From contig NZ_JAELVQ010000016.1 of assembly GCF_016428595.1 (NCBI RefSeq), forward strand, positions 1-64,000: 64,000 bases of DNA, given 5' to 3'. Below are positions 27,721-35,343 of this stretch, in pieces. Source of the DNA: Snuella sedimenti (GTDB lineage: Bacteria; Bacteroidota; Bacteroidia; Flavobacteriales; Flavobacteriaceae). Below the pieces are notes generated by a model. It was given only the letters and a program-made list of their open reading frames with translations, was not told where the DNA came from and searched no databases. How positions within the stretch are numbered: the stretch's first letter is position 1; every line of letters starts with the position of its first letter. Both the position numbers and the translations under genes were made by a program.

Positions 27721-27818
27721 TTATTCTCCTTAGATCGAAAAACATTCGAAGCTGTAAAAGTTATATAATTCAGGTAAGTTGTGCTCTATTACTCCGTTTA
27801 AATGCTATTAAACAAAAA

Positions 27819-27846
27819 AGCAGCGTCTTGAAGACAAGACACTGCT
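27819..27846 (-). terminator. intrinsic terminator of FKBP gene
   Basis: AGCAGCGTCTTG and CAAGACACTGCT pair with one mismatch around an AAGA loop. On the minus strand the hairpin is followed by six T. Confidence 0.8.
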
Positions 27847-27880
27847 CTGTTATTTATAATTTATTTAAGCTGGCTTAAGC

Positions 27881-28915
27881 TTATAATGTACTATCTAGAT
27901 ACGCAGCTTTACCATTCCCATCGGGATCCAAGTTCAATATGGTACCCGTAAACGTCCCATCTTCCTCTTCTATAACCGCTATTAGTACTTTAAAATCTCC
28001 AGAGGCTAGGCTTTCAAGCTCTTCCCTTGTTGGTTTGTTATGAGTAGTAAGTTCAATTTCATCTTTTGTTAACTTCAAATCGCCATCATCATTGGTATCA
28101 ACAAAATCAGGGGTGTCATCATCATCGGTATCATCATCTTCTAATGTAAATTCTCCATCCCCATTAAGATCTTCCAGATACGAAGGAATTCCATCTCCAT
28201 CGTGGTCGTTTTGATAGGTTTGTAATAATTCAAACTTAAAAATAATAGGAGAATACGCGGGAATCCCAGCAGTAGCACTGGAAAAATAGCCTAAACCCGA
28301 AGGTATAAACATCACACCAACACCATGATTCACAAAATCAATGGTACCATCCCCTGAATCAACATAACTTTCGGAAGCCTTAAAGTGAGGAAATACCTTT
28401 CTCCAACCTGGAACTAAAGACGTTAAATCAAATTCTACCGGTGTGACCGCACTATCGAAAACATCATCATTTAGCTTAAAGCCTTCGTAAGTCACCAATA
28501 CATCATCACAAAACTTAGGTGCCTTACCGCCTCCCTCATTCAATACAAGATAATAAACCTCATAATCGGTTTCAGCGAATACCAAACTTTTCTTAACCAA
28601 TAGCCCATTTTCTTCTTGTAAGGCATCCCATAAAAGAGTATTGTTATCAGGATCGGGCAACTCACCGCTTTCAGGAAGCTTACTTATTAGCAGATCGTTT
28701 ATACTAGGATCTGGATTATCCACAAAAGCACTCGAATTATAGTAATGGCTCTTAAAATATTTAAGGATAGAATCATTATCTGCAATTTGCTGTTCACCTC
28801 GGTCTCGTATCTCTACAGGGGTAGGCTCATTTGCATCATCATCCTTTTTACAGGATACAAACCCAATGGTTAAGCATAGTATAAATAAACTTACTTTTTC
28901 TAATTTCACTAGCAT
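27881..28915 (-). CDS. FKBP-type peptidyl-prolyl isomerase lipoprotein with Ca-binding repeats
   Basis: A 344-residue lipoprotein (lipobox IGFVSC, Cys about 22). The middle (about 115-235) is an FKBP domain with VLVTYEGFKLNDDVFDS and GVGVMFIPSGLGY, as in flavobacterial FKBP PPIases related to gliding-motility GldI. After it comes an acidic tract with DHDGDGIPSYLEDLNGDGE and DTNDDGDLKLT, a calcium-binding thrombospondin-3/EF-like module. A final domain of about 50 residues closes with DPDGNGKAAYLD. The likely role is folding of secreted or outer-membrane proteins. It has its own terminator and no operon partner. Confidence 0.85.
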   Translation of the reverse strand: MLVKLEKVSLFILCLTIGFVSCKKDDDANEPTPVEIRDRGEQQIADNDSILKYFKSHYYNSSAFVDNPDPSINDLLISKLPESGELPDPDNNTLLWDALQEENGLLVKKSLVFAETDYEVYYLVLNEGGGKAPKFCDDVLVTYEGFKLNDDVFDSAVTPVEFDLTSLVPGWRKVFPHFKASESYVDSGDGTIDFVNHGVGVMFIPSGLGYFSSATAGIPAYSPIIFKFELLQTYQNDHDGDGIPSYLEDLNGDGEFTLEDDDTDDDDTPDFVDTNDDGDLKLTKDEIELTTHNKPTREELESLASGDFKVLIAVIEEEDGTFTGTILNLDPDGNGKAAYLDSTL

Positions 28916-29082
28916 AATTTATTTGTTTCTTTAAGGCAAAATGTTACACTTATTTAAGTGGTAATACTAAAAAGTATTTTTTCACTACAACATGCAACAT
29001 TAATGTTTATTTTTGAGGTCGCAAGATACAATTTTAATACAATCTTGCACAATAACATTAACGTAGTTTTCACAATAATTAT

Positions 29083-29454
29083 ATGCGTATAGATAAGTTT
29101 TTATGGTGCGTTAGATATTATAAAACCAGAACACTGGCAACAACCGCATGCAAGAAAGGTCAGGTACGGGTAAATCAAGAAATTGTTAAGCCCAGCCGGG
29201 AAGTTTATGCCCAAGATATTATTGAACTAAGAAAAAACCAAATAAACTATAGGCTAACCGTTAATGATATTCCCGAAAGTCGCGTTGGCGCTAAATTGGT
29301 AGATATTTATAGAACCGATACAACTCCAAAGGAACAATTTGAAGCCCTAGAGCTTTTAAAGTATTCGAAAGATTACTATAGAAAAAAAGGAATTGGACGT
29401 CCTACCAAAAAAGATCGCAGGAATATTGATGATTTTACTAATGAAAATGAGTAA
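29083..29454 (+). CDS. S4-domain RNA-binding protein (Hsp15-like)
   Basis: A 123-residue protein whose first 60 residues form an S4 domain (MRIDKFLWCVRYYKTRTLA, CKKGQVRVNQ). It resembles HslR/Hsp15, which binds stalled 50S subunits carrying nascent chains. The C-terminal part is basic (KDYYRKKGIGRPTKKDRR). The length suits the family. It is followed after 30 bp by a phosphoribosyltransferase on the same strand, so cotranscription is likely. Confidence 0.88.
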   Translation: MRIDKFLWCVRYYKTRTLATTACKKGQVRVNQEIVKPSREVYAQDIIELRKNQINYRLTVNDIPESRVGAKLVDIYRTDTTPKEQFEALELLKYSKDYYRKKGIGRPTKKDRRNIDDFTNENE

Positions 29455-29484
29455 TTTTATCCTCAAATTTTAAACATACTCCCT

Positions 29485-29988
29485 ATGAATGTTAAAAATA
29501 ATATCATACTGTCCCATAAAGAAATTAACCATAAAATTAGACGCATTGCATTTCAAATCTATGAAAGCAATGTTAATGAAAAGGAAGTGGTTTTGGCCGG
29601 AATTGTCTCTAATGGTTACCTTATAGCCGAAAAGCTAAGAGATGAACTTCTAAAAATTTCTGATATCACTCCTATATTGTGCCAGGTAAACATCGACAAA
29701 AAAAACCCTACACACCCCATAAAAACGTCTATTGATGCCAAAGTGTACACGAATAAATCGTTAGTTTTAATAGACGATGTTTTGAATTCCGGTACAACAT
29801 TAATATATGGGGTAAAACACTTTTTAGACGTTCCCTTAAAACAATTTAAAACGGCTGTTTTGGTAAATAGAAACCATAAAAAATATCCCGTTAAAGCCGA
29901 TTTTAAGGGCATTTCTCTATCTACATCCTTACATGAGCATGTAAATGTAAATCTAGAAGGTGACTCCTTTGAAGTTTTATTGGATTAA
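29485..29988 (+). CDS. phosphoribosyltransferase family protein
   Basis: A 167-residue type I PRTase-fold protein. The PRPP loop is clear in LVLIDDVLNSGTTLIYGV (about 92-109), as is the early flexible segment VVLAGIVSNGYLIAEKL. It looks like PyrR or a hypoxanthine/purine salvage enzyme, but the base-recognising residues are not diagnostic. Its last 12 bp overlap the 3' end of the convergent shikimate kinase gene. Confidence 0.82.
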   Translation: MNVKNNIILSHKEINHKIRRIAFQIYESNVNEKEVVLAGIVSNGYLIAEKLRDELLKISDITPILCQVNIDKKNPTHPIKTSIDAKVYTNKSLVLIDDVLNSGTTLIYGVKHFLDVPLKQFKTAVLVNRNHKKYPVKADFKGISLSTSLHEHVNVNLEGDSFEVLLD

Positions 29989-30501
29989 TTGACCAACTAT
30001 TTCATTAACAATAGTAGTACTATCTTTATTATCGGTCAATAATGTTAGCTGCGCCTGAGTATAAAACTGTGTTCGCTCAAACAAATGTTTCCCGATAAAC
30101 TCGGTTAGCTGTTCATCTGTTTCAAGATGAGCAATAAGGGGACGTTTCCGTTTCTCGTTTTTCAATCTGGCTACCAACGTTGGTATGCTAGCCTTTAGGT
30201 AAATACTCTTTACATATGGTGCGTTTAACAACACATTCATATTATTTCCATAGCACGGTGTACCACCTCCTAATGACAAGATGAGATTGCTTTTACTTTC
30301 TATTAAAGTCTTTAAATATTTTGTTTCAATAGTCCTAAAATAAATCTCCCCCTTTGTTTTGAATATATTACTAACCGAAGTATTTTCCTTTACTTCTATA
30401 TAATCATCAAGGTCTATAAAATCATAATCCAATTTTACTGCCAATTCCTTGCCCAAAGTCGACTTCCCTGAAGCCATATATCCAATTAAAGTGATTATCA
30501 T
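29977..30501 (-). CDS. aroK: shikimate kinase
   Basis: It phosphorylates shikimate at O3 in aromatic amino-acid and chorismate synthesis. The 174 residues have Walker A GYMASGKST (7-15), the shikimate-binding DLDDYIE (about 31-37) and YFRTIE (about 55-60), and the LGGGTP loop (about 77-82). The length is standard. It overlaps the convergent phosphoribosyltransferase by 12 bp at the 3' ends. Confidence 0.95.
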   Translation of the reverse strand: MIITLIGYMASGKSTLGKELAVKLDYDFIDLDDYIEVKENTSVSNIFKTKGEIYFRTIETKYLKTLIESKSNLILSLGGGTPCYGNNMNVLLNAPYVKSIYLKASIPTLVARLKNEKRKRPLIAHLETDEQLTEFIGKHLFERTQFYTQAQLTLLTDNKDSTTIVNEIVGQLIQ

Positions 30502-30577
30502 TTTCTTGCTATAAATTGATTATTAAAAGTATACTTATTTGATCCCACAAAAAAACAAAAAAAACCTAAAAAAAGCA

Positions 30578-30607
30578 TTGTTTTTTTAATTAAAGCCATT
30601 ATATTTG
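30578..30607 (+). promoter_or_regulatory. promoter of first tRNA-Lys
   Basis: TTG (30578-30580), 19 bp, then TATATTTG (30600-30607) is a full Bacteroidota sigma-A promoter. The tRNA starts 28 bp after the -7 box. The same arrangement recurs before the second copy. Confidence 0.85.
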
Positions 30608-30634
30608 CACCCGCATTACGAGAGGTAATACAAA

Positions 30635-30707
30635 GACCGGGTAGCTCAGTTGGTAGAGCATCTCCCTTTTAAGGAGAGGGTCCTGGGTTCGAGCCCCAGC
30701 CCGGTCA
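30635..30707 (+). tRNA. tRNA-Lys (anticodon TTT), copy 1
   Basis: A 73-nt cloverleaf. Acceptor GACCGGG pairs with CCCGGTC, the anticodon arm is TCTCC-CTTTTAA-GGAGA, and the T arm is CTGGG-TTCGAGC-CCCAG. The discriminator is A. CCA is not encoded. Confidence 0.97.
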
Positions 30708-30711
30708 CAAA

Positions 30712-30739
30712 AGGTTAAGCAAATTGCTTAACTTTTTTT
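30712..30739 (+). terminator. terminator after tRNA-Lys copy 1
   Basis: GTTAAGCA (30714-30721) and TGCTTAAC (30725-30732) form a stem with a 3-nt loop followed by a T run. Confidence 0.75.
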
Positions 30740-30759
30740 ATTTTTACCAACATCATTAT

Positions 30760-30844
30760 GCGCACGTGGCGGAATTGGTAGACGCGCTAGCTTGAGGGGC
30801 TAGTATCCGTTTAGGATGTGGAAGTTCGAGTCTTCTCGTGCGCA
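30760..30844 (+). tRNA. tRNA-Leu (anticodon GAG)
   Basis: An 85-nt type II tRNA. Acceptor GCGCACG pairs with CGTGCGC, the anticodon arm is CTAGC-TTGAGGG-GCTAG, and the long variable arm is TATCCGTTTAGGATGT. The T arm is GGAAG-TTCGAGT-CTTCT. The discriminator is A. No clear separate promoter was seen, so read-through from tRNA-Lys is possible. Confidence 0.96.
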
Positions 30845-31020
30845 CTAAAATAATTTACTTAAAGACTAACCACTAAAAAGGGCATTCCCTCCCCCTATAC
30901 CTTGCACTTAACTTAACTTATATATTTCCTTATTTTTTTCATTTAAAAAATATTTCTCCCTGTAGTTTACTGATTTAAAAAGGGTTATTTACATTTTCCT
31001 TATTGCATTTAAAAAAGGGC

Positions 31021-31050
31021 TTGTTTTTCTAATAAAAGCCTGTATATTTG
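31021..31050 (+). promoter_or_regulatory. promoter of second tRNA-Lys
   Basis: TTG (31021-31023), 19 bp, TATATTTG (31043-31050). The DNA from here to the tRNA is nearly identical to that before copy 1, so promoter and gene were duplicated together. Confidence 0.85.
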
Positions 31051-31077
31051 CACCCGCATTACGAAAGGTAATACAAA

Positions 31078-31150
31078 GACCGGGTAGCTCAGTTGGTAGA
31101 GCATCTCCCTTTTAAGGAGAGGGTCCTGGGTTCGAGCCCCAGCCCGGTCA
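31078..31150 (+). tRNA. tRNA-Lys (anticodon TTT), copy 2
   Basis: Identical in sequence to the copy at 30635. Its 3' end forms the left boundary of the integrated island: the T-arm and acceptor sequence is repeated at 34796. Confidence 0.97.
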
Positions 31151-31156
31151 CTGATA
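31138..31156 (+). repeat. attL-like core at tRNA-Lys 3' end
   Basis: CCCAGCCCGGTCACTGATA covers the 3' end of tRNA-Lys and six bases beyond. It recurs exactly at 34796-34814 in direct orientation, as expected for tyrosine-recombinase integration into a tRNA gene. Confidence 0.75.
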
Positions 31157-31174
31157 GGAATATCAATAGAAAAC

Positions 31175-31208
31175 AAAACCTTGCTAATTATATGATTAGC
31201 AAGGTTTT
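31175..31208 (+). terminator. terminator after tRNA-Lys copy 2
   Basis: AAAACCTTGCTAAT and ATTAGCAAGGTTTT form a perfect 14-bp stem with a 6-nt loop. A variant with a compensated T-A to C-G change lies beside the right core at 34833-34866. Confidence 0.85.
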
Positions 31209-31253
31209 ATAGTTTTTGGGCATTAATTTTATTTGATGTTATTTAGTTTTATC

Positions 31254-31274
31254 AGGTTCACAAATCGTCAACAT
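31254..31274 (+). repeat. 21-bp direct repeat, left copy
   Basis: AGGTTCACAAATCGTCAACA plus a final T is identical to 34716-34736. A shorter GTCAACAT recurs at 31298. Placement inside each island end suggests integrase arm-binding sites. Confidence 0.6.
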
Positions 31275-31394
31275 ATTTTAAAAATTGACCTATAACTGTC
31301 AACATCAATCCAAAATTAATTACAACCATTAATTTTAAGCTAGTTGAATTGATTTTCGTCTCAAACATTGTTTAACAATTAAAAGACATCAACT

Positions 31395-31616
31395 ATGCGA
31401 ACTTCTTCAACATTTTCTATCCTTTTTTGGATATATGCCACTCGTGCAAAAAACAATCAAACTGACATTTACGCCAGAATAACTGTCAACAAAAAACGAG
31501 TAAATATCAGCTTAAAGAAAAAAATTGATATAAGTACTTGGGATGCCAATCGCCAAAAGGTGAAAGGCAATGGAATAACAGCTAGAGTTAAGGTTTCATA
31601 TATCTTTTTTTCTTGA
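31395..31616 (+). pseudogene. truncated tyrosine integrase, N-terminal arm-binding domain
   Basis: The first 60 residues match the N-terminal arm-type DNA-binding domain of Bacteroidota tyrosine integrases: MRTSSTFSILFWIYATRAKN, then IYARITVNKKRVNISLKKK and ISTWDANRQKVKG. The family continues for more than 300 further residues, with a core-binding and a catalytic R-H-R-Y domain. Here the frame ends after about 73 residues and nothing catalytic follows before 31830. It reads away from the tRNA just after the left core, the usual integrase position. After 31610 comes A-rich DNA with a CTTGAT/ATCAAG hairpin that may mark the breakpoint. Confidence 0.8.
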
Positions 31617-31830
31617 TAAAAAAAGAAACAAAAAAATCAAGACTGCATAAAACTTTGGAAACAATTAACGGTTCATTACGCTATATTTTAGGAAGCTTTG
31701 TAACTAACCAAGATTACTAAAGATAACGCCTTAAAACGTAGAAACACCAAGAGAAATAGTAACTAAACCCCTAAAATAGGGTCGCTCCACTCACCTATTG
31801 TTTTAACCAAAATTTTATGAGGTCAATAAA

Positions 31831-33648
31831 CTAAAACTTAAAATTTAAAATAAAGCTCATATTACTAAAATGATTATTTCTCAGAAAATCTTTATTGTAT
31901 TGGCCATATTTAAATAGAAACCCTGGACTAAATAAAAACCATTTAGTTTCATATTCAACTTCTAAACCTGCCCTAAGGCCGTATGTATATATCCAATTTG
32001 TTGACCCTTCTTCAGAATTATTATTTGGATTTGACAATTCTTCATCAGTATAGAAAGTTGTTGCCCCAAACTCTATCCCTATAAACGGATATATTCGATG
32101 ATTTTTTGAATATCTTTTTAATAAAAAATATTCGAATGCGCCACCTATTTCTGGTTGAGGAGAAAAATTATACCCCGTATAATTAATACTTTTGCCCAAA
32201 TCTAAAAAACCAGACAGCCTAGTTTTACGAGATATATCTACTGCTACTTCTAACAATATTGAGACGGAACTTAAAGGTAAAGAATCATTTGATGTTAATT
32301 GAAAATCATTATTATCTCCAAAAAATGTCGTAGAAAAACCTGTTCTAACAGAAAAGGCTCCTCTTTTAACATATTTATGATTAAATTTTACTGGATTACT
32401 TAACAAATCTTTATCATTGATTTGATATAAATAATAGCTTTTATTTTGTTTCTTTTTTAAGAATCCTTCTTCATTGGTTTCAGTGAAATCACTTTTAAAT
32501 TTGATACTACGTACACCAACAGAGTCACTATATGAGTAGCCTATTGTATCATTTTGATGTAGATTTCTAATAAATTTTTGACCAATTTTCTTTTTTGAAA
32601 TTATAATTTTATTATTTGAAACAACTTCTTCATTATCAAAATAAATTTGCCCTTCATTATCCTCATTTTTAGGAATAGATTTCCCAGTTAGATAGTCAAC
32701 ACTATTAGAATCCTTATATAATGGAGTTATTGACTTGGGTTTATCAGTTGGTATTAATTTAATATTAATTGGATTAGAATCATTAATTCCATCTGATACA
32801 TTAAAACTTAAGTAATAAATGGAATCATTCGAAATAACAATTTTCTGATTAGGACTATTTGGTGATAAATTAACTTTATTTATATGTTGATAATATTGAT
32901 TTTCTACAGGTATATTTTTCCAATTATAACTTATTTCTTCTGTATCAATATCATATGACTTAGACCCTGAAACCTCAATTGTATCTCCTTTAGATACAAA
33001 GGATTCAAAACTTTTAGAATATGATTTATTATACATTTCAATTATAGCAACTGGAGGGTCATTATTTTCATCAAATAGCCGATATAAGGCATTTTTTATT
33101 TTCTTCAAGTAATCTGTATTTTTTGGGTTTATAAAAAAATTTTCAACCTTTTTAACTTTTTTAAATGTACCACTTCTAATATTACCTTTACTTTCACGGT
33201 CAATTAAGGGCTTTGTTTCAAATAATTCAAATTGAAATTCAATTAACTCTCCTAATGTATTTGTTTTAATTGTTAAGAAATAATTGTAGCTAAGTATAGT
33301 ATTGATTATTTCACTATTTACTTTGTTATCAATTAATTCTAAATTTATTAATGATTTAGCATTATATTTATTCCAAACAATGTTAGCCATTTCGGATTGT
33401 AATTTACTATCCTCTTTTAATCTGTTAAAGCTCTCAACCTCTTTAAAATATGTCTCAATGGCATTTTTCTTATTAATACTTGAAGTTGTCATTTCTTTTA
33501 GCTCTGATTCGATATATGGGACTAGAAATCCTGGTTCTTGAAAATAGTAGAGTAATTCTTTTTTATTAATATCAGAAACCTCATTATTTTGAGAAAATAA
33601 TAATCCTTGACTAAAAACTAAGATTATTATAGAAAGTCTTTTAAGCAT
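31831..33648 (-). CDS. island protein: PKD-like domain plus outer-membrane barrel
   Basis: Unrecognised at family level. The 605 residues start with a signal peptide (IIILVFSQGLLFSQ). An alpha-helical region (about 20-200) is followed by a PKD/cadherin-like domain (about 205-305), seen in VSGSKSYDIDTEEISYNWKN and the terminal YLSFNVSDGINDSNPINIKL. A Lys/Ser/Asn-rich linker leads to about 190 residues of alternating strands with GAFSVRTGFSTTFFG and ending in SFILNFKF, a typical barrel terminus. So it is probably an outer-membrane protein with a periplasmic or surface PKD module. Its start overlaps the upstream island gene by 22 bp. Function unknown; a secretion, adhesion or defence role is untested. 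Confidence 0.75.
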   Translation of the reverse strand: MLKRLSIIILVFSQGLLFSQNNEVSDINKKELLYYFQEPGFLVPYIESELKEMTTSSINKKNAIETYFKEVESFNRLKEDSKLQSEMANIVWNKYNAKSLINLELIDNKVNSEIINTILSYNYFLTIKTNTLGELIEFQFELFETKPLIDRESKGNIRSGTFKKVKKVENFFINPKNTDYLKKIKNALYRLFDENNDPPVAIIEMYNKSYSKSFESFVSKGDTIEVSGSKSYDIDTEEISYNWKNIPVENQYYQHINKVNLSPNSPNQKIVISNDSIYYLSFNVSDGINDSNPINIKLIPTDKPKSITPLYKDSNSVDYLTGKSIPKNEDNEGQIYFDNEEVVSNNKIIISKKKIGQKFIRNLHQNDTIGYSYSDSVGVRSIKFKSDFTETNEEGFLKKKQNKSYYLYQINDKDLLSNPVKFNHKYVKRGAFSVRTGFSTTFFGDNNDFQLTSNDSLPLSSVSILLEVAVDISRKTRLSGFLDLGKSINYTGYNFSPQPEIGGAFEYFLLKRYSKNHRIYPFIGIEFGATTFYTDEELSNPNNNSEEGSTNWIYTYGLRAGLEVEYETKWFLFSPGFLFKYGQYNKDFLRNNHFSNMSFILNFKF

Positions 33649-34193
33649 AATTTAGTTCTTTTTAAAATAAGGTCTTTATTTTTAAAAATTAGCGTTTTAA
33701 ATTGTTCTTCAACTTGTTGTTTTAAAATATTTTTTGGTGCCGGACCTAAGGCAGGAATAGAAAATTCTAAAAATTCAAGGTTGCAATTTTCAATTTCAAT
33801 AATCAATTTACCTCCAGTATAGTTTGCCACATCAGAGTTATTAATAAGTGCTATATAACTACCAGTGTAATCAATTTTAATGAATAAATTTCTTTCAAAT
33901 TTATCAGTGTCAAACTCAAATATTCTTTTTCCTGCATTTCTCAATCTTCCCATAACCTCATAATTAAAACCTTCAAAATTTTCTTTGCTTTCTTCTACAT
34001 AAATGACGTCTCCTGCATCATTGTTAATGTCTTGTATTGGTTTTGCTTTACTATTAAAGTTAAATAGACTCACAATAAAGGTTATTATTACTACTAAGGA
34101 AGCAACATAGCCTACCCTAGTTGGCATTTTCCAACTATTCCATTTTTTTTTACTTGGAATAATACTTTTAAAAAACACAAATATTCTCTTCAA
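33627..34193 (-). CDS. island protein: single-pass membrane protein
   Basis: No family recognised. The 188 residues have a basic N-terminus, one transmembrane helix (YVASLVVIITFIVSLF, about 29-44) and an extracytoplasmic domain of about 140 residues. That domain contains GSYIALINNSDVANYTGGKL and a C-terminal amphipathic helix. Its 3' end overlaps the barrel protein start by 22 bp, so the two are translationally coupled and probably work together, one in the inner and one in the outer membrane. The DNA is AT-rich like the rest of the island. Confidence 0.7.
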   Translation of the reverse strand: MKRIFVFFKSIIPSKKKWNSWKMPTRVGYVASLVVIITFIVSLFNFNSKAKPIQDINNDAGDVIYVEESKENFEGFNYEVMGRLRNAGKRIFEFDTDKFERNLFIKIDYTGSYIALINNSDVANYTGGKLIIEIENCNLEFLEFSIPALGPAPKNILKQQVEEQFKTLIFKNKDLILKRTKLCLKDFL

Positions 34194-34715
34194 TTTATAT
34201 TTATATATTAGGTCTTAAATATCAATATTATTAATATGTAAATATACTCATTTTAACAAGTAATAAACTACTTAAGTTATTACAACAATTTAATCATTCC
34301 ACACACATTACACTTCCCTCCTACGTCGTCGTGTAAAAAGTGTTCCATTAACTTTTGTAAAAGAAACTTTGGAGAAGAAAACTTTTAAAAGAAAAATCAG
34401 CAAATGAAACTATTGCTTTTACCAAAGCAAAGTAACATAATGCTGACCATTATAGTACAAATATTTATTATGTTGTTTAAGCCATTGTTTCCATTTGATA
34501 GCTATAATTCTATATTATGTAAAATATCCCAGAATCATTCTATTCCATTAGAATGATTGGAAACTGAACCACAAATTTCTTAGTTTTATAATAAAAATAC
34601 ATCTATTTATATAGGCTCAATATAAACCTTAAAGTTTACAATTATTTTTATTCATAAACTTATATATTTATATTTGTAACAACGAGAGTTAATTTGACAT
34701 ACTTATAATTAAGCA
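34194..34715. other. non-coding island right arm
   Basis: Very AT-rich DNA with stop codons in all frames. I see no gene, tRNA or strong hairpin. It includes the promoter region of the two-gene cassette, but no clear TAnnTTTG box was identified. Confidence 0.5.
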
Positions 34716-34736
34716 AGGTTCACAAATCGTCAACAT
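34716..34736 (+). repeat. 21-bp direct repeat, right copy
   Basis: Identical to 31254-31274, 60 bp from the right core. Confidence 0.6.
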
Positions 34737-34786
34737 CGATTTGATAAACTAATAAAAGAGCGATGACTGCTAGGATTAGAACAAAA

Positions 34787-34866
34787 GGTTCAGAACCCAG
34801 CCCGGTCACTGATAAGTATATCAATTAAAATCAAAACCTCGCTAATTATAAAATTAGCGAGGTTTT
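34787..34866 (+). repeat. attR-like remnant: tRNA-Lys 3' end plus terminator
   Basis: The 19-bp core lies at 34796-34814, with weaker match from 34787 (GGTTC kept). It is followed by a terminator-like hairpin, AAAACCTCGCTAAT/ATTAGCGAGGTTTT (34833-34866), homologous to that at 31175. Only the tRNA 3' third is present, so this is not a functional tRNA. Confidence 0.75.
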
Positions 34867-34970
34867 ATGTTTTTTAGACAATCCTTTAATTGGATCAAGC
34901 AAGAAAGGGATCAATCTCAAAAGTTGTGTGTGGATTTGCTAAGGAATGATCTTTTTGCAGAAAAAAACCT

Positions 34971-35306
34971 TTGGATTCATATATAGATATACTGAAAGTT
35001 CTGTTGCCAGAACTATTGATTACCCATTTTGACATTGTAAAACACGACAGTAATAAAGAAGTACTTCACTTATATTTTGAAGAAAAGAAGGAGATTCCCA
35101 AAGAGTTTTCGTCTAGCATGATTATTTCTCACGGATTCCATAAAGAAATTACGATACAAGATTTCCCTGTTCGAGGAAAAAAGGTGTTCCTGCATATTAA
35201 ACGTCGTAGATGGCTAGATAAACCCAGTAAAGAAGTTGTGCAAAGAGATTGGAATCTAGTAGCACAGGGAACTCGAATGGGATCAAGGCTAATTGTTGTG
35301 GAATAA
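34971..35306 (+). pseudogene. ISAon1-type transposase N-terminal fragment
   Basis: The 111 residues match the N-terminal ORF of ISAon1-family (ISL3-related) insertion sequences: EFSSSMIISHGFHKEITIQD, KKVFLHIKRRRWLDK and VQRDWNLVAQGTRM. The C-terminal residues after GTRM differ from what I expect of the family, and the DDE-containing second ORF is absent, because the tRNA-Met gene follows. It starts at a TTG. This is an IS remnant just outside the right island boundary. Confidence 0.7.
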
Positions 35307-35338
35307 AAAAAGGACTTCAATTTCTTGAAATCCTTTTT
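35307..35338 (-). terminator. terminator of tRNA-Met
   Basis: AAAAAGGA-C-TTCAA and TTGAA-A-TCCTTTTT pair around a TTTC loop with one mismatch. It lies 5 bp beyond the tRNA 3' end. Confidence 0.75.
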
Positions 35339-35343
35339 ACTTG

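Larger units (their letters stand above)
31138..34814. mobile_element. tRNA-Lys-associated genomic island, degenerate
   Basis: A 3.7-kb segment lies between the two 19-bp cores. It contains a truncated integrase next to the tRNA, 21-bp direct repeats just inside each end, and a two-gene cassette transcribed towards the tRNA. By eye it is more AT-rich than the flanks. The integrase is cut short, so the island should no longer move by itself. It may be the remnant of a larger element or a small satellite. Confidence 0.65.

Noticed and set aside
34787-34814. Third tRNA-Lys gene
   Set aside because: Only the T arm and 3' acceptor are present; no D or anticodon arm lies upstream.
31138-34814. Complete integrative or conjugative element or prophage
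   Set aside because: No relaxase, mobilisation, replication or phage structural gene; the integrase is truncated.
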